Positions 18,592-27,633 of a stretch of DNA of 64,000 nucleotides are shown piece after piece. Positions within the stretch are counted from its first letter, which is position 1; every line of letters starts with the position of its first letter. Source of the stretch: CAYRNY01 sp964425755 (GTDB lineage: Bacteria; Chloroflexota; Anaerolineae; Aggregatilineales; Aggregatilineaceae); contig CAYRNY010000005.1 in the NCBI GenBank assembly GCA_964425755.1, positions 124,001 through 188,000 on the forward strand, given 5' to 3'. The notes beneath the pieces were generated by a model. The model worked only from the letters and a program-made list of their open reading frames with translations, did not search any database and was not told the DNA's origin. A program made the translations under genes and the position numbers.

Positions 18592-20096
18592 TGCGCGGGG
18601 TCGATATGCGGCAAGACCTGCGGCGGTTGACGCTGGTGCTGCTGGTGTTGTTTGGCGTGGTGGCGCTCAGCGCCACATTCTGGGGCGTGATCCGGGCGGA
18701 CGGGCTGCTGGCACGCGGCGACAACGCCCGCAACGTCATTCGCGAGCAGCGCATCATGCGCGGCCAGATCGTCGATCGCGATGGCGCGGTGCTGGCGTAC
18801 AGCGAGGAAAACGCCGGCGGCGTGATGCAGCGCATCTATCCCGAACCGGACGCGGCAGGCGCGGTTGGCTATTACAGTTTCACCTATGGCACAGCCGGGA
18901 TCGAGGCGGCTTACGATGAGTTCCTGCGCGGGGAGGCGCGGCGTACCGAATTTGAGAAGGTGCTCGACCGGGTGCTGCACCGCGAGCAGCAGGGTAGTGC
19001 CGTGCGCGCGACGATCGATAGCGACGTGCAGCGCGCGGTGGCCGCCGCGCTCAACGATCGCAAGGGGGCGGCGACGATCGTGGATGTGCCCAGCGGTGCC
19101 GTGTTGGGCATGGTCAGCGCGCCGGGCTACGACCCGAATAGGATCGATGCGCAATGGGACGTCCTGACGCAGATTCCGGACGGTGGCCCGCTGTTGAATC
19201 GCGTCACGGCAGGGCTGTACCAGCCGGGCGGCGCGCTGCAGACGGTGGTGCTGGCCGGAATCCTCAGCACGTCTCCGGAACTGATAAATTCCGGCGCGGA
19301 TGTGCTGAACGCCGCGATCCCTGAGGCGCGCGCGCCGGTGGAGGTCGGCGGGTTGGTCTTGCGCTGCCTGGACGGTGTCCCGCCGGTTGACACACTGACG
19401 CTGGCCGATGCGTATGTGTACGGCTGTCCCGCGCCGTTTGCGCGCGCATTCGAGGGGCCGCTGACCCCGGCGCGACTGTGGGAACGGTTCGAGGTGTTGG
19501 GGCTGCTCGCCCCGCCGGATCTGCCGCGCTTTGAGACAGCGGTCGCGCCCACGTTGTCACCGCTGGACCAGGACACGCCTGAAGAGCGCTTGACGGCGGC
19601 GCTGGTGGGGCAGGGCGCGCTCACCGTCACGCCGCTGCACATGCTTGAAGTCGTCGCGGCGATCGCGAATCGCGGTAACGGCGTGCCGCTGCACATGGTC
19701 GACGCGGTGCGACCGCCCGGCGCGGTTAGCTGGCAGCCGCTGGCAGTGCCGGTCCAGCAGCCGGCATTGATGCGTGCCGACGTGGCGGGGGCGCTGCGAC
19801 TGGCAATGCTCCAGGCGGCGGCGCAGAATCCCGCCGTGCAGCAGGCGCAGGTGCAACAAGGGCCGGGGGCGGCGCGCGCGCTTTACGGGCACGTGGCGCT
19901 GGCTTACAGCGGCCCGGACGAGACGCCTTACGCGTGGTTCGTGGGGTTTGTGGACCTGACCGAGGGCGACACATTCCGCGCGGTGGCGGTCGTCGTGGTG
20001 CTGGAAGACGAGTCCGACCCCGGCGCGGCGGCGCGGGTCGCGCGGGCGGCGTTCGAATCCGCGATCCGCCAACAGGCGCAGAACGGTGCAGGATAG
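18591..20096 (+). CDS. Penicillin-binding protein-like, catalytically inactive transpeptidase fold
   Basis: 501 residues in the class B PBP/PbpA layout: membrane helix ~12-34, dimerisation-type segment with RGQIVDRDGAVLAYS (57-71), then the transpeptidase fold starting at ATIDSDVQRAV (140). Landmarks align well (VDVPSGAVLGMVSAPGYDPN, PLLNRVTAGLYQPG, TPLHMLEVVAAIANRG, PYAWFVGF). All three active-site motifs are lost: SxxK is G214-A-L-Q217, SxN is G278-C-P280, and KTG reads H434-V-A. No acylation or penicillin binding is expected. It starts one base inside the SEDS stop codon and is probably a structural partner or activator of that enzyme. The frame is open far upstream, but the ATG at 18591 fits the fold and the coupling. 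Confidence 0.88.
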   Translation: MRGVDMRQDLRRLTLVLLVLFGVVALSATFWGVIRADGLLARGDNARNVIREQRIMRGQIVDRDGAVLAYSEENAGGVMQRIYPEPDAAGAVGYYSFTYGTAGIEAAYDEFLRGEARRTEFEKVLDRVLHREQQGSAVRATIDSDVQRAVAAALNDRKGAATIVDVPSGAVLGMVSAPGYDPNRIDAQWDVLTQIPDGGPLLNRVTAGLYQPGGALQTVVLAGILSTSPELINSGADVLNAAIPEARAPVEVGGLVLRCLDGVPPVDTLTLADAYVYGCPAPFARAFEGPLTPARLWERFEVLGLLAPPDLPRFETAVAPTLSPLDQDTPEERLTAALVGQGALTVTPLHMLEVVAAIANRGNGVPLHMVDAVRPPGAVSWQPLAVPVQQPALMRADVAGALRLAMLQAAAQNPAVQQAQVQQGPGAARALYGHVALAYSGPDETPYAWFVGFVDLTEGDTFRAVAVVVVLEDESDPGAAARVARAAFESAIRQQAQNGAG

Positions 20097-20103
20097 GGCG
20101 CGG

Positions 20104-20868
20104 ATGGATCGCGACGAACTACGCGACGTGCTCGACGCCGTGCAGCCAGGGGATGGCTGGGACTTCTCCCGCGTGCGGGATGACAGCGACCCGGTGCCCT
20201 GGTCGTATAGCGCGATCGCGCGGCGCTACCTCTCGCCGGTGCAGCGTGTGCTCGACATCGGCACCGGCGGCGGTGAGCTGTTCATCCGGCTGGCGGAGTC
20301 TTTCGGCAGCGGCGTGGGCATTGACGGCGATCCGGCGATGGTCGCGGCGGCGAATGCGAATCTGCCCGACGACATCGCGTGCCGCGTGAAGTTCCTGGCG
20401 ATGGACGCTGCCGAGTTGCAATTTCCCCGTGCCGCGTTTGACGTGGTGTTGTGCCGCCACGCGCCCGCGTATCCTGCTGAGGTCGCCCGCGTGCTCAAGC
20501 GGGGCGGGTACTTCATCACGCAGCAGATCGGCGCGCGCAATCACCATAACATCACCGCGCCGTTTGGCTGCGGTCCGGCGGGAATGCACTCGCCAGCCGA
20601 ACCGGAGCAGACCGTTGCGGCGTGGGCGGAACAGTTCGCGGCGTCCGGCTGCGCGATCCGCGCGCAGGGGTCCTACGACGTGCCGTACTTTTACCGCGAT
20701 GTCGCCTCGCTGGTGTACTGGCTGAAAGCGGTGGGCTGCCCGCCCGATCTCGACGCGGAGCGGCACGGCGACACGCTGCTTGACATCCTCGCGCAGCACC
20801 GGACGCCGCGCGGCATCGCGACCAACGTCCACCGCGAGCTGTTGATCGTCCAGCGGGGCGATGAATGA
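20104..20868 (+). CDS. Class I SAM-dependent methyltransferase
   Basis: 254 residues with the class I Rossmann methyltransferase motifs: I VLDIGTGGGELFIRLAE, II GVGIDGDPAMVAAA, then AMDAAELQFP and FDVVLCRHAPAYPAEVARVLKRGG (motifs III-IV). The C-terminal half (YDVPYFYRDVASLVYWLKAVG) is typical of small-molecule or rRNA-like methyltransferases of this size. The substrate is not known. The start at ATG 20104 has AGG-rich bases ahead; GTG 20086 is an alternative that overlaps the PBP gene by 11 bases. Either way it is part of the SEDS-PBP transcript. Confidence 0.88.
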   Translation: MDRDELRDVLDAVQPGDGWDFSRVRDDSDPVPWSYSAIARRYLSPVQRVLDIGTGGGELFIRLAESFGSGVGIDGDPAMVAAANANLPDDIACRVKFLAMDAAELQFPRAAFDVVLCRHAPAYPAEVARVLKRGGYFITQQIGARNHHNITAPFGCGPAGMHSPAEPEQTVAAWAEQFAASGCAIRAQGSYDVPYFYRDVASLVYWLKAVGCPPDLDAERHGDTLLDILAQHRTPRGIATNVHRELLIVQRGDE

Positions 20869-20965
20869 CGCCGCGCCAGGGCCGGGACTTTCCATGCCGC
20901 AGCTTACCACCTGGCCCGGTGTGCTGCGCGTGCAGCCTGCTATAGATTGAGGAGCTTGAGCGTCA

Positions 20966-23026
20966 ATGAAATCTGTTCCGATACGATTTGCGTCCCTGCT
21001 GCGCGGCTGGATGGTCGCTGCTATGCTGTTGAGCTTCGTTGCCGGGGTGGGGCGAGCGGCGCGTGCGCAGGATGGCGCGGGCGCGTGCGGTGACCCCGCC
21101 ACCCTGATCCACGCGATCCAGGGGGACGGCGAGCGCACGCCGCTTGATGGGGTCGAGGTGACGGTCGAGGCGGTGGTGGTCGGTGATTACCAGGCGCGCG
21201 ACGAGTTGCAGGGCTTCTTCCTGCAGGAAGAGGACGCCGACGCCGACGGCGACCCTGCGACATCCGACGGCGTGTTCGTGGACGGGCGCTTGATCCGCAC
21301 CGACGTGCAGGTCGGGGATGTCGTGCGCCTGACCGCGCTCGCGCTTGAAGTGAATGATGGCGGACAGTGGCGCACGCAGTTGAGCCGGGTCGATGCCGCG
21401 TCGGTCACGATCTGCGCCAGCGGCGTGGACGTGACTCCGGCGGTGGTCACGCTGCCGCTGGCGGATGCCGCGCTGTGGGAGCAATACGAGGGTATGTTGG
21501 TGCGGGTGGAGGAGCAATTGACCGTCACGCAGGTGTACAACCTGGGCCGTTACGGGGAGCTTCAAGTGGCGGCAGGCGGGCGCTTGTTCCAGCCGACCAA
21601 CATGGCCCGTCCCGGTCCGTCAGCCGGCGCGATCGCGGTGGAGAACGCGCGCCGCACGTTCTTCCTGGATGACGCGATCACGACGCAGAACGTCGACCCG
21701 ACCTATTACCCGCCAGGCGGCCTGGGCACGCAGAATATCATCCGTTCTGGCTATACGCTCAATGGCGTGACCGGCGTGCTTGACCAGCGTTTCGGCACCT
21801 ACCGGCTGTATCCGCGTTCCATTCCCGAATTCGCCGCCACGAACCCGCGTCCCCCTGCGCCGGACGTGGCGGGCCGTTTGCGCGTGGCGTCGTTCAACGT
21901 GCTGAACTACTTCAATGGCGATGGCGCGGGGGGCGGCTTCCCGACCGAACGCGGCGCGGATACCGTCGAGGAATTCGAGCGCCAGCGGGCGAAGATCGTC
22001 GCGGCGCTCATCGCGCTGGATGCCGATGTGATCGGGCTGATCGAGATCGAGAACGACGGTGACGGGCCGGAGAGCGCGATCGCGGACCTGACGGATACGC
22101 TCAATGCGGCGACGGGCGGGGCAGTCTACGATTACATCCGCGATCCTGCCGGGTTGCGCACCCCGGACACGGGCGGGGACGCGATCAAACAGGCGATCAT
22201 CTACAATACCGCCAGTGTGCTGCCGGTGGGTGATGTGGTGACGACGCTCGATCCGCCGTTCGGCGCTCGCCGCCCGCCGCTGGCGCAGGCGTTTGAATCG
22301 ATCGCATCCGGCGAGCAATTCGTGGTCGCGGTGAATCACTTCAAGTCGAAGGAGTGTCCCGCGCCCGGCGCCAATGCCGACCAGGGCGACGGGCAGGGCT
22401 GCTGGAACGCCGAACGCGTCCAGGCGGTGGAAGCGCTCAGCGCGTGGCTGGCGAATGATCCCACCGCCACCGGCGATCCTGATATCCTGCTGATCGGCGA
22501 TTTGAACGCCTACACGCTGGAAGACCCGTTGATCGCCTTCGCGGATGCCGGGTACACCAATCTCGTACCGTTGTATGAGGGCGAGATGAACTACTCGTAT
22601 GTGTATGACGGCCTGGCGGGATCGCTGGATCACGCGCTGGCATCGGAGAGCCTGCTCGACCAGGTGGCGGGCGTCATGACCTGGCATATCAACGCCGACG
22701 AACCGCGCGTGTTCGATTACAACCTCGAATACAAGACCGCGAACCACGTCGAGACGCTCTACGCGCCCGACCCCTACCGTTCGTCGGACCACGATCCGGT
22801 GGTGGTCGGGCTGGACCTGGGCGGCGCTGCAGCAGCGGACTTCGACACGACGCCGGAACCGACCGCCGCCCCGGTGGAAACGCCTGGCGCGCCCGCGGGA
22901 GATGGCACGGATATGGATTCCAACGATCCGAGCGGCGGGATGGTGGCGATCGCCGGGGGCGTGGTGGCGCTGTTGCTGGCGATCGTCGCGGCGTTTGTTG
23001 GGCGGCGGCGGGCGCGGACGCGCTGA
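20966..23026 (+). CDS. Secreted or tail-anchored ExeM/NucH family endonuclease/exonuclease/phosphatase
   Basis: 686 residues. Signal peptide (RGWMVAAMLLSFVAGVGRAARA). An OB-like N-terminal half (~40-285) is as in ExeM/NucH nucleases (LQGFFLQEEDADADGDPATS). The EEP catalytic domain at ~310-620 shows FNVLNYFNG, the metal-binding E in GLIEIENDG, VNHFKSK, GDLNAYTLEDP and SSDHDPVVVG. A Thr/Pro/Glu linker, one helix (GGVVALLLAIVAAFVG) and an RRRARTR tail would anchor it in the membrane facing out. ExeM enzymes degrade extracellular DNA for nutrients or biofilm control. GAGGAG precedes the ATG. A 30-base palindrome follows the stop. Confidence 0.9.
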   Translation: MKSVPIRFASLLRGWMVAAMLLSFVAGVGRAARAQDGAGACGDPATLIHAIQGDGERTPLDGVEVTVEAVVVGDYQARDELQGFFLQEEDADADGDPATSDGVFVDGRLIRTDVQVGDVVRLTALALEVNDGGQWRTQLSRVDAASVTICASGVDVTPAVVTLPLADAALWEQYEGMLVRVEEQLTVTQVYNLGRYGELQVAAGGRLFQPTNMARPGPSAGAIAVENARRTFFLDDAITTQNVDPTYYPPGGLGTQNIIRSGYTLNGVTGVLDQRFGTYRLYPRSIPEFAATNPRPPAPDVAGRLRVASFNVLNYFNGDGAGGGFPTERGADTVEEFERQRAKIVAALIALDADVIGLIEIENDGDGPESAIADLTDTLNAATGGAVYDYIRDPAGLRTPDTGGDAIKQAIIYNTASVLPVGDVVTTLDPPFGARRPPLAQAFESIASGEQFVVAVNHFKSKECPAPGANADQGDGQGCWNAERVQAVEALSAWLANDPTATGDPDILLIGDLNAYTLEDPLIAFADAGYTNLVPLYEGEMNYSYVYDGLAGSLDHALASESLLDQVAGVMTWHINADEPRVFDYNLEYKTANHVETLYAPDPYRSSDHDPVVVGLDLGGAAAADFDTTPEPTAAPVETPGAPAGDGTDMDSNDPSGGMVAIAGGVVALLLAIVAAFVGRRRARTR

Positions 23027-23063
23027 CCGTCCGGGATATCGTCGCCGGCAATCACGATCAGAA

Positions 23064-23093
23064 CGGGCCGGTCCCCACGTGGGGACCGGCCCG
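23064..23093. terminator. 30-base perfect palindrome, bidirectional terminator
   Basis: Two 15-base arms (cgggccggtccccac / gtggggaccggcccg) with no loop bases lie between the convergent nuclease and CpXC genes. There is no U-tract. Its position favours a terminator; a protein-binding site cannot be excluded. Confidence 0.55.
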
Positions 23094-23127
23094 CTGGCGT
23101 ATCCGGCGAACTGTCGCGTGCAACAAC

Positions 23128-24561
23128 TCAGGGCAGGTGCAGGTGCGGGCGGTCGTGATCGTGGTCGTGATCATGATCGTGACCGTAAGGGCCCTGCGGC
23201 GTATCGCTGACGTGGTCCGCCACGAGGGGCCGTAGCTCGCGCAGGCGCTCGGCCTGTTCGTCCTGCTCATTCTGGCTCAGGTCGGCGGCGATGAGGTCCA
23301 TCAATTCGACCAGTTCCGGGCCGAAGTTCGGCGCGCGCTCCTCGATGATGGCGTGCGCGCTGGCGTCGTCTGGGGCCATCAGCAGCTCGTTGATCAGTCT
23401 GATCTGCGGCGGGGCGGAGTCGCGCAGCACGTCGAGCACCTTCTCCTGCACTTCGACCAGTCGGTCAAACGTGCGCCGGTCGTTCTGCTGCTGCGCGGCC
23501 TGCATATTGGCCTGCAGCACGGCGAGGAACGTGTCGTCGATCTCGTGCAGGCGCGGGCGGATCGCCGCGTCCAGGTCTTCGCTGTTCATGATCACGCGCA
23601 GCGTGTCGGCAGCGCGCTGGAGCACGGCCTGGGTCTGCTGGTCGATGATCTGCGTCAGTTCGGACAGCCGCGTCCGGAGCTCGGTCAGGCGCTCGCGCTG
23701 GTTCTCGTTTTCCGCGTTTTCGATGCGTTCGGTCAGCGCCTGGAAGAAACCGTAATCCAGGGCCGGGCGCATCAAGCCGACCAGTGCCTGCAGGCGTTCG
23801 TCGTCGTCCGCGTAGCTCAGCACCAGGCTCAGGAACTCCTCGCGCGTGATGTCGTCGCCCATCTCTTGCAGCTTGGCCGCGACCTCGCGTACGGTGCTTT
23901 CCTGCGCCTGCGCCGCCGCCGTGATCTCCTGCCCGATGTCGGTGTTCTGGAGCAGAAAGTTGTACAGGTGCATCAAGCCTTCGGCCATATCGCCGTGACC
24001 GGATTGGGCGGCGTTTTCGGCCTGGAGCAGCACCAACTGCAGGAATTCGTGGTCGATGTGCTCGGCCTGTTCGTCGAGCAGGTTGGCCCACGAGTCCGGG
24101 CGCACTTGCAGGAACATCTCCATCACGCGGATTTTCTCGCGTTGGGCTTCGCGCATCTCCTGCGTGATGCCGTCCGCCTCGAGGATCATGTCGATCATAC
24201 CGGGGATCGTCATCGCCTGCTTGGGCTGCAGCAGGTACGCTTTGCGCTGTTCCTGGGGGATGCTCTCCGTGATGCGGCGCGTCAGGTCGCCGATGATGCG
24301 CTCGCGCTCTGCGCTGCTGACGTTAAGCTGCATCGGAACGTGCATGACCAGCAGTTCTTTGGCCGGGTCGTGGTAGACCAGGGGTGTGCCGATGGCGAAG
24401 GAGTTCCCGCAGTTAGGGCAGGTGAGCATGTTCACACGCCCGGACAGGAAGCGCTGCTTGGCCTGCGGATCGCGGCCCACGTCGATGATCTGCTCGACGA
24501 TGCCGGTGAACGACGCGCCGCAGTGCGGGCAGTTGAGCGATGTACGTACGACTTGGGACAT
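23128..24561 (-). CDS. CpXC domain protein with His-Asp-rich C-terminal tail
   Basis: 477 residues. The N-terminal ~130 residues match the CpXC domain: two C-P-x-C pairs (LNCPHCGASF and LTCPNCGNSF) that probably bind one zinc, then AIGTPLVYHDPAKELLVMHVP and RKAYLLQPKQAMTIPGMIDMILEADGI in pieces. The rest is a long, Gln/Glu/Ala-rich, mostly helical region without recognisable domains. The last 18 residues alternate His and Asp (GHDHDHDHDHDRPHLHLP), an unusual metal-binding-looking tail. No signal peptide or membrane segment is seen. CpXC proteins are widespread in Chloroflexota and Firmicutes with unknown role. Confidence 0.8.
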   Translation of the reverse strand: MSQVVRTSLNCPHCGASFTGIVEQIIDVGRDPQAKQRFLSGRVNMLTCPNCGNSFAIGTPLVYHDPAKELLVMHVPMQLNVSSAERERIIGDLTRRITESIPQEQRKAYLLQPKQAMTIPGMIDMILEADGITQEMREAQREKIRVMEMFLQVRPDSWANLLDEQAEHIDHEFLQLVLLQAENAAQSGHGDMAEGLMHLYNFLLQNTDIGQEITAAAQAQESTVREVAAKLQEMGDDITREEFLSLVLSYADDDERLQALVGLMRPALDYGFFQALTERIENAENENQRERLTELRTRLSELTQIIDQQTQAVLQRAADTLRVIMNSEDLDAAIRPRLHEIDDTFLAVLQANMQAAQQQNDRRTFDRLVEVQEKVLDVLRDSAPPQIRLINELLMAPDDASAHAIIEERAPNFGPELVELMDLIAADLSQNEQDEQAERLRELRPLVADHVSDTPQGPYGHDHDHDHDHDRPHLHLP

Positions 24562-24733
24562 GAAAGGCTTACTCCTAACCTGGTTATGTGCCGCTGATTG
24601 GCAAATGAGAAGTGTACCAAACGGTGCGCGCTCGCGTCTAGTCTCGAGAAACAGATTTGACCCTGGGCAGGATCGCCAGCGCCACCGGTGCGTGATCGGT
24701 TGGGCAGCGGCCTATGTGTCGCACGCCGGGGCG

Positions 24734-26317
24734 TCAGTCCTGGCGCGGCAGCACAAAGCTGAACGTCGCCCCGCCGCTGGCGTTGTTGCTGGCCCATATC
24801 TTGCCGCCGTGCGCCGTGATCACCGCGTGAGCGAGATACAGGCCCAGCCCGGTGCCCTGTGCCTTCTGCGCGAGGCTGTTGTCCACGCGGTAGAAGCGCT
24901 CGAAGATACGGTCGAGTTGGTCCGGCGGAAGCCCGATGCCCTCGTCGCTGACATCGACCTGCACCCAATCGTCATCGAACGAGCCCCGGATCGTGATCGC
25001 GCCGCCGTTGGGCGAATACTTGATCGCGTTGCTGACCAGGTTGTCCAGCACCTGGCGCAGGCGCTTTGAGTCGCCCTGGATGACCGGGTAATCGTCGGGG
25101 AAATCGGCGGTGAGGGTGTGCCGGTCGGTTTGCGTCTGGAAGCGTTCGATTGACTGCTGGGCGAGCCGGGGCAGGCGCGTGTGTTCGAATGTGAGCTGCA
25201 TCCCTTCGGCTTGCAGCTTGGACGCCGCCAGCAGGTTTTCGATCAGCTCGGTCAGGCGGTCGGCTTCTTCTTCGATCACGCTCAGGCCGTTTTGAATCGT
25301 GGCGCGGTCCCAGTCGGCATCCTGGCGGTTCAGCGCGTCAGCATAGCCCTTGATCAGCGCGACCGGCGTTTTGAGTTCGTGCGAGATGACCGAGATAAAC
25401 GTCGATTTGAGCTGCTCGGCCTCGCGGAAGTGCGTGATATCGCGCACGTTGGCGATCACGTTCTGCAGCTCGCCGTCTTCGCTCGTTAGCGGCGCGTAGG
25501 TGATGCCGACGCTGAGTGTCGTCCCGTCCATGCGCTCGATGTCGCCCTGCACGTAGATCGTGTTGGGCGTGCTCTCGCCGGGGAAGGCATACGGCCAGCC
25601 CTCCTCGATCGCTGCTTTGAGTGGTTGGCCCATTTCCAGTTGCGCCCAGCGGATCACCACGTCATGCGGGCGGTCGAGCGCCTGTTCGGCGGGCAGCCCG
25701 GTCATGCGCGCGATGGCACGGTTCCAGCTTTCGACGCGCAGGTCCGGCCCCAGGATCATCACGCCGTCGGCGCTGTGATCGAGGATCGCGGCCAGGCGCT
25801 TACGTTCATGGTTGGCGAGCTCGTACGTGCGGGCGTTGTGCACCGCGATCGCGGCCTGGTCGGCGAAGCTTTGCAACAGGCGGTAGTCGTTTTCGGTGGG
25901 GGTCCCGGCGTAGCTGCGGAAGATGAACAGGATGCCAAGCATGTCCTCGCCGAAATACATCGGCAGCGAGACGACCTGGCGCAGGTTCACGTCGATCTTC
26001 CGCGCGATGGCACGCATGCGTTTCTGGAACTCCGCGATATCGCTCTCGTAGTGGTTGTCGGTGGCGACTTCGGGCAGGCGTTGCAGCAGCGTGTCGAATA
26101 ATGTGACTTGCTCCGCCTGGACGCCGATCGCCGCACGCACGCGAAACGCGTCATCATCGCGCAGCGCGATAATGCCGACCTCGCCCGCAAGCATCGAGGT
26201 TGCCGCTTGCAGGATCATGCGCAGCACTTCCGGTAGGTCAAGCTGTGAGGTCAGCGCGCGGCTGATATTCAACAGATAATCGCGCTGGCGAACGCGATAG
26301 TCGGGCAGCAGGAACAT
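24734..26317 (-). CDS. GAF-PAS sensor histidine kinase
   Basis: 527 residues, no membrane segment. GAF domain ~10-165 (VLRMILQAATSMLAGEVGII, VSLPMYFGEDMLGILFIF), PAS ~180-285 (ILDHSADGVMILGPDLRVES), HisKA with the phospho-accepting His in FISVISHELKTPVALIKGY, and HATPase_c with N box LDNLVSNAIKYSPNGG, G1 DVSDEGIGLPPDQ, F box FERFYRVDN and G2 GTGLGLYLAHAV. A complete cytosolic two-component kinase. No response regulator is adjacent; the nearest is the OmpR-type gene at 29169-29870, 2.9 kb away on the same strand. Pairing is possible but not shown. Confidence 0.93.
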   Translation of the reverse strand: MFLLPDYRVRQRDYLLNISRALTSQLDLPEVLRMILQAATSMLAGEVGIIALRDDDAFRVRAAIGVQAEQVTLFDTLLQRLPEVATDNHYESDIAEFQKRMRAIARKIDVNLRQVVSLPMYFGEDMLGILFIFRSYAGTPTENDYRLLQSFADQAAIAVHNARTYELANHERKRLAAILDHSADGVMILGPDLRVESWNRAIARMTGLPAEQALDRPHDVVIRWAQLEMGQPLKAAIEEGWPYAFPGESTPNTIYVQGDIERMDGTTLSVGITYAPLTSEDGELQNVIANVRDITHFREAEQLKSTFISVISHELKTPVALIKGYADALNRQDADWDRATIQNGLSVIEEEADRLTELIENLLAASKLQAEGMQLTFEHTRLPRLAQQSIERFQTQTDRHTLTADFPDDYPVIQGDSKRLRQVLDNLVSNAIKYSPNGGAITIRGSFDDDWVQVDVSDEGIGLPPDQLDRIFERFYRVDNSLAQKAQGTGLGLYLAHAVITAHGGKIWASNNASGGATFSFVLPRQD

Positions 26318-26369
26318 AAGAATCCAGGCGATCCGCTATGCTAGGTGGATGGTAACGTGTTGCACTGGT

Positions 26370-26378
26370 ATTGTAGCA
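26370..26378 (-). promoter_or_regulatory. Extended -10 promoter of the histidine kinase gene
   Basis: TGCTACAAT on the minus strand, about 53 bases before the ATG at 26317. Fits the TGnTAnnnT pattern seen at other genes in the window. Confidence 0.5.
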
Positions 26379-26529
26379 CGCGCGGATCGGCGCGATAAGC
26401 TGCGGCAGTCTATTCTAATGCCGTTCTTGCGGCGTTCTTGTGTGATTCTTATAGAGTTGTTGGTGGTTGGCTTTTAGTCGTTGGGTGGCGGATCGCGCCG
26501 CGCCGGCTGCCGATCGCCGGTGACGATTT

Positions 26530-27447
26530 TCAGCGTGACCCGAACGGCCAGCCCGGCAGATCCTCGCGGTGACGCAGCCACTGCGCGGGGATACCATCAC
26601 GGCCCGTGGACATGACCACGATCCCGCCGACGATGGCGCAGGTCGTGTCGACGTCACCGCGCGCGCTGACGGTCGCCCACAGCGCATCTTCGTAACGGCC
26701 CAGGTGCTCCCCGGCGACCCACAACGTAAACGCGACGGTATCCTGGCAGGTGATGCGGCTGCCGTTGCCCAGCACGGCGACCGCCTGGTCTAGCGAGGTG
26801 TTTTCAGGCAGGTCGTGCGCGCGGCGCAAGCTCGCCTTGACCTCGCTTTCCGGCACGTAGGGCAGCACGCGCGCGATGAACGCGGCGCGGGTCAGGCGGG
26901 GATTGCTATCCCGTGCCTGCCACGCGACACCTGCCGCCACCGCCGCCGCGATCCCGCCTGCGACAGCCTCGGGGTGTGTGTGGGTAACGACGGTGGCACG
27001 CTCCGCTTGTTCTGCGCAGGTGTCCAGGTCGTCGGCGTAATATCCCCCTAGCGGCGCGATGCGCATCGCGGCCCCGTTGCCGAACGATCCGCTCCCGCTG
27101 AACAGGGACGGCGCAGCCTCGCGCCAGTTCGCGCCCTGGCGGTATGCCGCCAGCAAGCCGTGCATCGCCATGCCGTAGCCGCGATAGGGATCGTAGTGTT
27201 CGGCAAAACTCCGGGCGAGCGTGTCCTGCTCGATGTGCTGGTGCAGGCGCAGCGTCGCGTAGACCGACAGCGCCATGTTGGTATCGTCGGTGAACGGCCA
27301 GGGCGGGACCGGCAGCCGTCGTTCCGCAACGGCCTGATCGAGGGCGCTGTGCAGCGCGAAGAAGTTCTCGCCGAACGCGTCCCCGACGGACAGCCCGTCG
27401 AGTGCGGTCCGGGCGCGGGCGAGGCGCGTAGTGTGGTCGTCGGGCAT
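26530..27447 (-). CDS. ADP-ribosylglycohydrolase (DraG/ARH-like)
   Basis: 305 residues of the all-helical ARH/DraG fold, which removes ADP-ribose from arginine or other acceptors. Binuclear magnesium ligands are visible in PFTDDTNMALSVY (~52) and near the C-terminus in SARGDVDTTCAIVGGIV; the N-terminal GLSVGDAFGENFF is the typical opening. Between them SGSGSFGNGAAMRIAPLG and THTHPEAVAGGIAAAVAAGV match. No ADP-ribosyltransferase (DarT, DraT) is nearby, so a toxin-antitoxin role is not supported. Function may lie in nucleotide/ADP-ribose metabolism or protein de-modification. Confidence 0.92.
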   Translation of the reverse strand: MPDDHTTRLARARTALDGLSVGDAFGENFFALHSALDQAVAERRLPVPPWPFTDDTNMALSVYATLRLHQHIEQDTLARSFAEHYDPYRGYGMAMHGLLAAYRQGANWREAAPSLFSGSGSFGNGAAMRIAPLGGYYADDLDTCAEQAERATVVTHTHPEAVAGGIAAAVAAGVAWQARDSNPRLTRAAFIARVLPYVPESEVKASLRRAHDLPENTSLDQAVAVLGNGSRITCQDTVAFTLWVAGEHLGRYEDALWATVSARGDVDTTCAIVGGIVVMSTGRDGIPAQWLRHREDLPGWPFGSR

Positions 27448-27574
27448 TGGGTGTTCCTTTCGTGCTTGGTGGTCGGAAGGAGTCGCCGGGTGCTGGAACG
27501 TTTTACCAGGGAAGCGTGTACGCCTCGGAGAGAAGCGACGCTCCGTTTTTCATCACGATCATACACCAAGTGAA

Positions 27575-27602
27575 GGGCGACCCGCACACGGCGGAATCGC
27601 CC
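27575..27602 (-). terminator. Hairpin after the aminotransferase gene
   Basis: A 6-bp stem (gggcga / tcgccc) with a 16-base loop, 32 bases past the aminotransferase stop (27634, minus). Weak; it may also be part of the leader of the next gene. Confidence 0.3.
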
Positions 27603-27633
27603 CTCGATGGATCACCAGTCACCAGCGACCAGC

